IMG/VR virus record: IMGVR_UViG_3300045996_004584
Location: 1 to 27,790 of that record
Strand: one strand, 5' to 3'
DNA from: a virus
Length of the DNA stretch: 27,790 bases
Position 1 is the first letter of the stretch; each line of letters starts with the position of its first letter. The notes beneath the pieces were generated by a model. That model was not told the DNA's origin. It searched no databases and saw only the letters and a list, made by a program, of their open reading frames with translations. This document shows, piece after piece, positions 8,028-14,543 of this stretch. The position numbers were made by a program, and so were the translations under genes.

Positions 8028-8477
8028 ATGGGTTCCACTACCGCGGCGGGCTCGGCGCTCGCCATCGGCGCCACTGCGCCGGCTACGATGGATGCAGCAG
8101 GCTTTGCTGCTCTCACGTTGACTGAAATCGGCTCACTCGAAAAAATCGGCACCCTCGGCGCGTCGTTCGCGAAGGTCGAGTTCACGCCGCTGAAGGGCGC
8201 CAAGGACAAGCACAAGGGTTCGCCCGATTACGGCTCGCTTCAGCCTTCGATGGCATTCGACTCCACCGACGCCGGTCAGGTGCTGCTGCGCACCGCCGCC
8301 GATGACGCGACGTCGAAGCTGTACCCGTTCCTCGTCACCCTGCCGACGGGGGACAAGCGGTATTTCATGGGTCGCGTCTTCGGCAACCCGGAGACGGTGG
8401 ACGGCGCCGACTCCATCGTCATGGCGGCGCCGACGATCGAGGTCTGCACCAAGCCCGTGAAGGTCGCCGCTACCTGA
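8028..8477 (+). CDS. Major tail (tube) protein
   Basis: I choose ATG 8028 over the adjacent upstream TTG because AAGGAG lies at a good distance (8015-8020). The 149-residue product matches compact siphovirus tail-tube proteins: an N-terminal Ala-rich arm, then FAALTLTEIGSLEKIGTLGASFAKVEFTPL, described by position (residues 26-55), where the 'w..i.gv.sigs.g....vid.t.L' pattern is typical, followed by LVTLPTGDKRYFMGRVFGN and an end with APTIEVCTKPVKVAAT ('.....v.l.isg.pt.v'). Such proteins polymerise as hexamer rings around the tape measure. Position between the terminator and chaperone genes supports the call. Confidence 0.85.
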   Translation: MGSTTAAGSALAIGATAPATMDAAGFAALTLTEIGSLEKIGTLGASFAKVEFTPLKGAKDKHKGSPDYGSLQPSMAFDSTDAGQVLLRTAADDATSKLYPFLVTLPTGDKRYFMGRVFGNPETVDGADSIVMAAPTIEVCTKPVKVAAT

Positions 8478-8520
8478 TCACCACCAATTCCGGCTGAGAT
8501 GGCCGGATCACTCGCATCGG

Positions 8521-8552
8521 CCCGCCCCGCGCATCGCGGGTGTCGGGGCGGG
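8521..8552 (+). repeat. GC-rich stem-loop between tail tube and chaperone genes
   Basis: A 9-bp perfect stem (CCCGCCCCG at 8521-8529 with CGGGGCGGG at 8544-8552) surrounds 14 bases. There is no T-tract after it, so intrinsic termination is unlikely. A plausible role is protecting the 3' end of the abundant tail-tube message. Confidence 0.5.
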
Positions 8553-8583
8553 TCGGTGCATCCTCCCGCGAAGGAACAAGTAC

Positions 8584-8991
8584 ATGGACGCATCTACCCT
8601 GAAGGTGGCCGCGACGGCCGCCATCCACGTCAAGAACGCCGCAGGCGAGCCGCTGTACGACGACGGCAAGCCGGTTCGCATCATCGTGCACGGTCCCGGC
8701 AGCAAAGCCTATGCTACTGCCGCGGCGCGCCAGACTGCGCGCTCTCTCAAGCGCATGAACGACAATGAGGGCAAGATCACCGCGCCCACGGCCGAGGAAA
8801 GCATCGCCGAGGTCGCCGAGGATCTCGCCTCGGTCACGATCAGCTTCGAGAACCTGACCTATGGCGACAAGCAGGGCGCCGAGCTGTTCGATGCCTTTTA
8901 CCGCGATCCCGAGCTGGGCTACATCACCAAGCAGGTGAATAAGTTCATCGCTGACTGGGGAAACTTCAAAGCCGGCTCGACCGGCAGCTAA
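8584..8991 (+). CDS. Tail assembly chaperone, short form (G-like)
   Basis: This 135-residue protein occupies the position of lambda gpG, between tail tube and tape measure genes. It has a beta-rich N-terminal half (STLKVAATAAIHVKNAAGEP, 'v.....R.i...pgSka....') and a helical acidic C-terminal half (SIAEVAEDLASVTISFENLTY, then DAFYRDPELGYITKQVNKF). Chaperones of this type bind the tape measure protein and keep it soluble before the tube forms. The ATG at 8584 has an AAGGA ribosome site. Near its end the mRNA carries a -1 slippery heptamer at 8958-8964, so part of the ribosomes should continue into the next frame to give a longer form of about 279 residues. Confidence 0.85.
   Translation: MDASTLKVAATAAIHVKNAAGEPLYDDGKPVRIIVHGPGSKAYATAAARQTARSLKRMNDNEGKITAPTAEESIAEVAEDLASVTISFENLTYGDKQGAELFDAFYRDPELGYITKQVNKFIADWGNFKAGSTGS
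8958..8985 (+). promoter_or_regulatory. Programmed -1 ribosomal frameshift signal (G GGA AAC plus hairpin)
   Basis: The heptamer G GGA AAC (8958-8964) is in the correct X XXY YYZ phase of the upstream gene (TGG GGA AAC). After a 6-base spacer, GCCGG (8971-8975) pairs with CCGGC (8981-8985) around a 5-base loop. The -1 frame is open from 8955, just after a TGA at 8952-8954, through to 9422. Lambda uses G GGA AAG at the same place. Confidence 0.85.
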
Positions 8992-8999
8992 CCCTTTTC

Positions 9000-9422
9000 G
9001 TGCGGCAAATGGCGTGGCTTCACGCCACGCCAAAGCCGCCCGAAGGCACCAAGCGTGCCGAGAATACGAAGTCGGCAATCAAGCTTAGCCGGCACGATCA
9101 GATGAAGAAGGCCGGCATCACCCCGAAGATGCCACCCAACCCTATGCCGCACATGATCGAGCGGCTGGTCGAGATCGGCTTAACGGAGTCGAACGGCATG
9201 GGAGCGGTGCCGATCGGTTGGGCTACGATCGATGCGTGGCAACGCTGCACCGGGATCGAGCTAGATCCATGGGAAGCCAAGTTGCTGCGTCGCCTGTCCG
9301 CGGCATATGTGGTCGAGAGCCGCCGTGCCGAAGACGAAACCTGCTCACCGCCGTTCCACACCGGCCCCGATCGGCGTGAAGTCGAGACGGAGCATGCGCG
9401 CCTGATCGCATTGCTGGGCTGA
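9000..9422 (+). CDS. Tail assembly chaperone, -1 frame extension (T part of GT-like fusion)
   Basis: This frame is probably read as a continuation of the previous gene after a -1 shift at 8964, giving 127 residues of the G-like part plus 152 more. The only start codon near its beginning is a GTG at 9000 with no ribosome site, which argues against separate initiation. The sequence shows IERLVEIGLTESNGMGAVPIGWATIDAWQ (positions ~53-81 of the 140 residues from 9000), then ELDPWEAKLLRRLSAAYVVES. The pattern 'P.l.....eig....gmga.pi.W.ei..W....g..L..wE...l..LS.aY' is what I know from siphovirus tail assembly chaperones. The long form links the tape measure protein to tail tube subunits during assembly. 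Confidence 0.82.
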   Translation: MRQMAWLHATPKPPEGTKRAENTKSAIKLSRHDQMKKAGITPKMPPNPMPHMIERLVEIGLTESNGMGAVPIGWATIDAWQRCTGIELDPWEAKLLRRLSAAYVVESRRAEDETCSPPFHTGPDRREVETEHARLIALLG

Positions 9423-9424
9423 GC

Positions 9425-9456
9425 TTGGCAGATCCACAAACGCGCGTGTATCTAAT
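9425..9456 (+). promoter_or_regulatory. Possible promoter for the lipoprotein gene
   Basis: TTGGCA (9425-9430) resembles a -35 box, and TATCTA (9449-9454) or TCTAAT (9451-9456) could be the -10 box, with 18 or 20 bases between. It lies right after a tail gene and before a self-contained gene that ends in a strong terminator. The match is only moderate. Confidence 0.4.
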
Positions 9457-9478
9457 CTCCCCTGTTAGGGGATTGGAT

Positions 9479-9742
9479 ATGCGCGCGTTTGTCCTGGCTG
9501 GCCTGTTCATGGTGGCGGGCTGCTCGTCGGCCTCCGATCGCGCAGAGCGCGAGTATCAGATCGTCGTGGAGAACAAGGGCTCTGTCGCAGAGCGTTGCAG
9601 GGCCGCTCGTGCGGTGGCCGACGCATTTCTGAAAGAGCAGAACCAGCCCCGGCACAAGGAAGCCACAGCTCGCGCGAACATCGTTTGCGCGTCGAGCGAA
9701 GGCTCGTCCGAGTTCGCGCCGGAAAAGATCACCGCGCAGTAG
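9479..9742 (+). CDS. Small lipoprotein, probable moron gene
   Basis: I choose ATG 9479, after an AGGGG ribosome site, because the protein then begins with a lipoprotein signal peptide: RAFVLAGLFMVAGC, with the lipobox VAGC and Cys15 as the lipidated residue. An in-frame TTG at 9425 would bury that signal. The mature part (about 72 residues) has an acidic/basic helical section and a second and third Cys (ERCRAARAV, NIVCASSEG). I know no function. The gene interrupts the tail assembly block between chaperone and tape measure, has its own possible promoter and is followed by an intrinsic terminator, which is how morons (genes added to a phage and expressed in the lysogen) look. Envelope lipoproteins of other phages can block superinfection, but that role here is a guess. 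Confidence 0.75.
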   Translation: MRAFVLAGLFMVAGCSSASDRAEREYQIVVENKGSVAERCRAARAVADAFLKEQNQPRHKEATARANIVCASSEGSSEFAPEKITAQ

Positions 9743-9802
9743 ACCGTACCTAGCCGCGGGCCGCTCGGCCACGCAGCCTGAATTTCTAGTCGCATCTCCA
9801 CG

Positions 9803-9825
9803 GCCCCGCTTCGGCGGGGCTTTTT
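9803..9825 (+). terminator. Intrinsic terminator after the lipoprotein gene
   Basis: GCCCCGC (9803-9809) pairs with GCGGGGC (9814-9820) around a TTCG tetraloop closed by C-G, followed by TTTTTGC. This is a textbook strong terminator. It lies 18 bases upstream of the tape measure start, so transcription of the downstream tail and lysis genes must read through it or begin after it. Confidence 0.88.
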
Positions 9826-9842
9826 GCATTGGGAACGAACCG

Positions 9843-12800
9843 ATGGATGACGGTACGCCAGCACTTGAGGTCGGTTTCGGGATCGACACCGCTGGTGCCT
9901 TCGGTAGCCTGATCGGGCTCGACGGGAAGATCGACGAAACGGTCGCGAATGCGGTTCAAGAATTCGCGCGCGTCGAGGCCGCCACCAAGGGCGCCGTCAA
10001 TCTCGCGGGTGCCACTGCGCAGGTGACGTCTTTCGGCAATGCTGCAACGCGCGAGCTTGCCGCTGCCGCCCGCGCGAGCGCGAATGCTGAGAGGGCTGGT
10101 GAAGCGATGGTTCGCCAGCTTCAGCGCCAGACCGAGACGTTCGGTAAAACGGCATCCGAGATCCGCAACATGCGCGCCGAACAACGCGCCCTCAATGCCG
10201 AGCAGCGGGGCCTCACCGAGTTGGCTGGCCGTATTCGCGAACTGAACGCCGAGATGAACCGGCTTGAAGCCGCCTCTGGAGGAACCACCAATTCGCTCCA
10301 CGATCAGGCCACGGCGTCGGGTGCCGCCAAGGCTGGATACCAGCAATTGAATTTCCAGCTGTCCGACATCGCTACCCAGTATTCTCTGGGCGCCAAGCCG
10401 ATGCAGATCTTCGCTGCGCAGTCCGGGCAGTTGTTTCAGGCGCTCGGTATGATCGCGCAGGGTGGCGCGCAGGCCGGGAAGGGTGCGCAAGCCGCCGCGG
10501 ACGCGGCGAAGGATGCTGGTGCCGACGTCGAGGGGCTCGGCGAACAGGCGGCTGCGGTCGCAGAGAAGGCCGAGGGAATGGGCGGCAAGCTGGGCGCCGT
10601 CGCCACCTTTATGACGGGGCCGTGGGGCGCTGCGGTGCTGATCGGCGTGTCGGTCCTGACGCCGTTCGTCGCAAAGCTGTTCGAGGGCAACAGAGCCCTC
10701 GACGATGCGGTCGACAAGCTGAAGAAGGATGCCGAGGCGACCGAAATCAGCCGTCAGGCGAACGAGCGCTTCAGGACGACTGCCGAGGGCGTGGCAGCTG
10801 CGATCCGCGACGGCACTGAGGCGACCAAGGCGGCGATCGCGGCGCAACGAACGTCCGCCGAGCAGGCGAATAGCAATGCTCAGGCCAATCTGGCGCAGGA
10901 AATCGCCATCCGTCGCGCCACGTTGGCAGAGATCGAGCGCGTGAAGACGCTCGCTGAAAACGTCACGCCCTCCGGTCCCGGTGGCGCCGACTCCGCGGCG
11001 CGCATCATTTATCTTCAGCGGGTCGCAGAGCTGCAAAAGCAGGCGAAGGAACAGGCTGACCTTATCCAACAGGCCGAGGCGCGCCTTGGGCAGACTCGCA
11101 TCGATCTCGCGACCGATGCGGCGAAGCGGGCGACGGACGCGACGCTGCGGATCAACAGGCAATACGACGCCGAGGCAGCGCGCTTGCAGGCCGTGGCACG
11201 TGCCGAGGGTACTGTCACAATCGCGCGCGCAAACCGGCTGGCGAACGAACTGGCCGCGAACGAGCGAGCCCGGAAAGCGGCGCTCGACGCCGAGCAGGAC
11301 AAGCAACAGGCCGTGAAGAAGACGGCGCAAGTCGGTCGAGAAGTGGACCTAGCTGAAGCGCGCCGCATCGCTCAGAGCATTGGCGCCCGGATCACCAGCG
11401 AGAAGCGGTCCTACGCCGAGCAAAAGGCGCTGTACGACAAGTACGTGGCGTACAAGGCTGGCCGAGGACCATGGGCAGCGCTCGCCGCGGCTCCGGGCAC
11501 CAGCGATCATGAGCGGGGGAACGCCCTCGACATCGCCAAGACGCCGGGAATGTCCCTCGGGAAGATCCGCGAGGCGTTCCGCGCAGCCGGCGTGTCGATC
11601 AAGCAGCTGCTCGACGAGGGCAGTCACTTCCACGTCTCGTGGAAGAAAGGCGCAGACAGCGCCGCTGCCGCGTCGAAGAAGCTCGCAGACGTTCAGGCCG
11701 ACCTGGCCAAGAAGTTCGACCCGGCCGAGGCCGCGGCAATCGAGTACCGTGCGGCACTAAAAAGCATCGCCGACGCCAAGCTCGATCCCGCGACTGCGAA
11801 GCGCTACGCCGAGGAGGCCGCCGAGGCGTTCCGCAAGGCGCGCGCCGCCGCGTTCGAGCTGCCGAGCATGGCCGGTATCGCCGCGCAGGCTGACAGCGAC
11901 AAGGCGTCCGAGAAGTCGGCTGAGGATTTCCGCCGCAATGTGCTCCAGCCGCTCAAGGACGAGATCGCCTTGCATGGCCTCGTTGGCGCCGCGCGCGAAA
12001 CCGCAGCGCTCGCCCTTGAGCGCGAAAGCTTCCTCGCGGCCAACATGGATCAAGGCATCACGATCGCGATGCAGCGGTGGCAGGAGTATTACGCTCTCAA
12101 AAAGCAGCTGATCGATAAGGATGCCGCCGCGGACGCGCAGGAGATCGCAATCCGGCGTGCGACCGATCGGCTTGACGAAATGGTAGAAAGCGCACGCCGC
12201 GTCGGCGACGCGCTGTCGCGTTCATTCGGCCGAGGCGGCGCCGCGATCGCCGACGCCGTCGACGCGCTCGGCTTCTACATGCAGCAGCAAGACGAGCTGA
12301 AGCGCCGCAACCTCGGCGAGGCGAAGACGGCGCGCGAATCCGCGCGGCTTCAGGTCGGACTGTATGGCGATATGGCGGAGGCCGCGAAGGGCTTCTTCGG
12401 CGAGAAGAGCAAGGGCTATCAGGCGATGCTCGCGGCGGAGAAGGTGTTCCGCGCCTTCGAGTTCGCGATGTCCGTTCGCGCGATGGTGCAGGACGTCGCC
12501 GAGACCCTTTCGTCGGTCGCGAACAGCGGAGCACGCGCGACCGCGGCGGGAGCCGAAGGCATCGCGACGCAATCGAAGCTGCCCTTTCCGTTCAACATCG
12601 CTGCAATGGCCGCGACCGGTGCCGCGCTGGTGGCGGCCGGCATCGCCCTGCTCGGATCTGGCGGTGGCGCGGGGAGCAAGCCGGCGCCGACGAACTCGGG
12701 CACCGGCACGGTGTTCGGCGACCCCTCGGCGAAGAGCGAGAGCATCAAGAATTCGATCGATGCTCTGAAGGACGTCGATACCCTGACCAATACCTATGCG

Positions 12801-14543
12801 CGTCAGATGGCCTCTTCGCTGCGCTCGATCGAGAACCAGATCGGCGGCATCGCCAACCTCGTCGTGCGCGCCGGGGACATCAGCGCCTCGGCCGGCGTGA
12901 CCGAGGGGTTCAAGACGAACCTTATCGGATCGGTGCTCAGCAAGATCCCGCTTATCGGCGGCATCCTCGGCGGGCTGTTCGGTTCTACGACCACGGTCAC
13001 CGGTAGCGGGCTGTACGCCGGGGCGCAGTCGCTGGGCGGCATTCTCAACGGAGGCTTCGACGCGTCCTATTACAGCGACATCACGAAGAAATCGAAGTTC
13101 CTCGGCATCACCACGGGCACGAAGAACTCGACGCAGTACAGCGCGGCCGATGGCGCGCTTGAGACGCAATTCACGCTGCTGCTTCGCCAGTTCAACGACG
13201 CGATTGTCGCGGCGGCCGGTCCGCTTGGAGCGGCCACGGCCGACATTCAGAACCGGCTCAACAGCTTCGTCGTCAACATCGGCAAAATCGACCTCAAGGG
13301 GCTGACAGGCCAAGAGATCCAAGAGAAGCTGTCGGCCGTTTTCGGTGCTGCTGCCGACAGCATGGCAAATGCGGCCTTCCCCGGAATCGCGCAGTTCCAG
13401 AAGGTCGGCGAGGGCGCCTTCGAGACGCTGGTGCGGGTCGCGTCGACGATCGAGGCGGTAGGCAACTCGCTCGATATGCTCGGCCAAAGCGCCGTCGGGA
13501 TGGGCGTCGCCGCGAAGCTGGGGCTTGTCGATCAGTTCGAGAGCATCTCTGCGCTCACCGACGCGGCGGAGGCGTATTTTCAGGCCTATTACACCGATGC
13601 CGAGCAAGCGGCGGCGAAGACTGCCCAGCTGAGCCGCGTCTTCACGAGCATGGGCCTCGCCATGCCCTCGACGCTCGCGGGCTTCCGGCAACTGGTCGAG
13701 GCGCAGGATCTGACGACGGCCGCGGGGCAGGAGATCTACGCGACGCTGCTGAAGCTCGCGCCCGCGTTCGCCGATCTCAAGGAAGCGATGGAGGGCGCCA
13801 AGAGCGCGGCCGACATCGCGAGCGAGCGTTCCGACCTTGAGCGGCAGATGCTTGAGCTTCAGGGCAACACGGCCGCGTTGCGCGCGATGCAGCTGGCGAA
13901 ACTCGATGATAGCAACCGCGAGCTGCAACAGCAGATCTGGAACCTTCAGGACGCGCAGGAGGCGGCACGCGCCGCCGAAGAGCTGCGGCAGGCGTGGACC
14001 TCGGTCGGCGACGGCATCATGGACGAGGTGAAGCGCATTCGGGGCCTCTCGGGCGTCAACACCGAAGGCGGGTTCGCCTCGCTCATGGGCCAGTTCAACG
14101 CGGCCACGGCGGCGGCGCGTGCCGGCGATCAGGATGCTGCGAAGAGCCTTCCCCAGCTGTCGCAGGCTTTGCTCTCTGCCGCGGCGGACGCCGCGACAAG
14201 TCGGCAGGAACTTGCCCGCATTCAGGCGCAGACCGCGGCGAGCCTTGAGGCAACCTACGGCGTGATCGGGCAGCTGGGAACGACCGCGGCCGCCACGTCG
14301 ACCGCGGCACTGCTTGCCGCGGCCGGGGCGACGCAAACGCCTTCGGCCGCGGGCAATGACAACACGACATCCGGCCTCCTGGCCGCGATCGACGAGTTGC
14401 GAGAGGAAGTCGCCCAGCTGCGCGCCGAGAACAACGTCGGCCACGCCGCCAATGCGAGCGCGAACAACCGGACCGCGAAGGTGCTCGAGAACGTCACTCA
14501 GCAAAGCGGCGGGGATGCTCTTTCGACGGTGCAAGCGGCATGA
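9843..14543 (+). CDS. Tail tape measure protein with internal M15-type peptidase
   Basis: At 1566 residues this is the longest gene, located after the chaperone pair as expected. It sets tail length and is ejected with the DNA. Residues ~60-150 and 330-490 are long Ala/Arg/Glu helices; a hydrophobic segment is near residues 256-282 (WGAAVLIGVSVLTPFVAKLF). Residues ~503-605 form a metallopeptidase of the VanY/D-Ala-D-Ala carboxypeptidase type: SDHERGNALDI supplies His556 and Asp563, and SHFHV supplies His595/His597, which fits the zinc-binding H-x6-D...H-x-H arrangement. Residues ~780-950 look like a conserved tape-measure core ending in a hydrophobic Gly/Ala stretch (IAAMAATGAALVAAGIALLG). 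The C-terminal 400 residues are helical with coiled-coil character. The peptidase may cut peptidoglycan cross-links so the tail can cross the wall. The stop overlaps the next start by four bases (ATGA). Confidence 0.92.
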   Translation: MDDGTPALEVGFGIDTAGAFGSLIGLDGKIDETVANAVQEFARVEAATKGAVNLAGATAQVTSFGNAATRELAAAARASANAERAGEAMVRQLQRQTETFGKTASEIRNMRAEQRALNAEQRGLTELAGRIRELNAEMNRLEAASGGTTNSLHDQATASGAAKAGYQQLNFQLSDIATQYSLGAKPMQIFAAQSGQLFQALGMIAQGGAQAGKGAQAAADAAKDAGADVEGLGEQAAAVAEKAEGMGGKLGAVATFMTGPWGAAVLIGVSVLTPFVAKLFEGNRALDDAVDKLKKDAEATEISRQANERFRTTAEGVAAAIRDGTEATKAAIAAQRTSAEQANSNAQANLAQEIAIRRATLAEIERVKTLAENVTPSGPGGADSAARIIYLQRVAELQKQAKEQADLIQQAEARLGQTRIDLATDAAKRATDATLRINRQYDAEAARLQAVARAEGTVTIARANRLANELAANERARKAALDAEQDKQQAVKKTAQVGREVDLAEARRIAQSIGARITSEKRSYAEQKALYDKYVAYKAGRGPWAALAAAPGTSDHERGNALDIAKTPGMSLGKIREAFRAAGVSIKQLLDEGSHFHVSWKKGADSAAAASKKLADVQADLAKKFDPAEAAAIEYRAALKSIADAKLDPATAKRYAEEAAEAFRKARAAAFELPSMAGIAAQADSDKASEKSAEDFRRNVLQPLKDEIALHGLVGAARETAALALERESFLAANMDQGITIAMQRWQEYYALKKQLIDKDAAADAQEIAIRRATDRLDEMVESARRVGDALSRSFGRGGAAIADAVDALGFYMQQQDELKRRNLGEAKTARESARLQVGLYGDMAEAAKGFFGEKSKGYQAMLAAEKVFRAFEFAMSVRAMVQDVAETLSSVANSGARATAAGAEGIATQSKLPFPFNIAAMAATGAALVAAGIALLGSGGGAGSKPAPTNSGTGTVFGDPSAKSESIKNSIDALKDVDTLTNTYARQMASSLRSIENQIGGIANLVVRAGDISASAGVTEGFKTNLIGSVLSKIPLIGGILGGLFGSTTTVTGSGLYAGAQSLGGILNGGFDASYYSDITKKSKFLGITTGTKNSTQYSAADGALETQFTLLLRQFNDAIVAAAGPLGAATADIQNRLNSFVVNIGKIDLKGLTGQEIQEKLSAVFGAAADSMANAAFPGIAQFQKVGEGAFETLVRVASTIEAVGNSLDMLGQSAVGMGVAAKLGLVDQFESISALTDAAEAYFQAYYTDAEQAAAKTAQLSRVFTSMGLAMPSTLAGFRQLVEAQDLTTAAGQEIYATLLKLAPAFADLKEAMEGAKSAADIASERSDLERQMLELQGNTAALRAMQLAKLDDSNRELQQQIWNLQDAQEAARAAEELRQAWTSVGDGIMDEVKRIRGLSGVNTEGGFASLMGQFNAATAAARAGDQDAAKSLPQLSQALLSAAADAATSRQELARIQAQTAASLEATYGVIGQLGTTAAATSTAALLAAAGATQTPSAAGNDNTTSGLLAAIDELREEVAQLRAENNVGHAANASANNRTAKVLENVTQQSGGDALSTVQAA

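Noticed and set aside
8521-8552. The GC-rich stem-loop as a terminator
   Set aside because: No T-run follows it, so it is kept only as a stem-loop.
9000-9422. An independently initiated gene from the GTG at 9000
   Set aside because: There is no ribosome site, and the open frame continues upstream to a slippery site in the right phase. A -1 frameshift explains it better.
9425-9478. An extended start (TTG at 9425) for the lipoprotein gene
   Set aside because: It would bury the lipoprotein signal behind 18 residues, while the ATG at 9479 has an AGGGG ribosome site.
9786-11330. A 514-residue minus-strand open frame opposite the start of the tape measure gene
   Set aside because: It has the same shadow composition, spans the moron terminator and has no ribosome site.
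12222-14534. A 770-residue minus-strand open frame opposite the tape measure gene
   Set aside because: It is Arg/Gly/Leu-rich with no family pattern and is explained by the strong G/C third-position bias of the plus-strand gene, which leaves the opposite frame free of stops.
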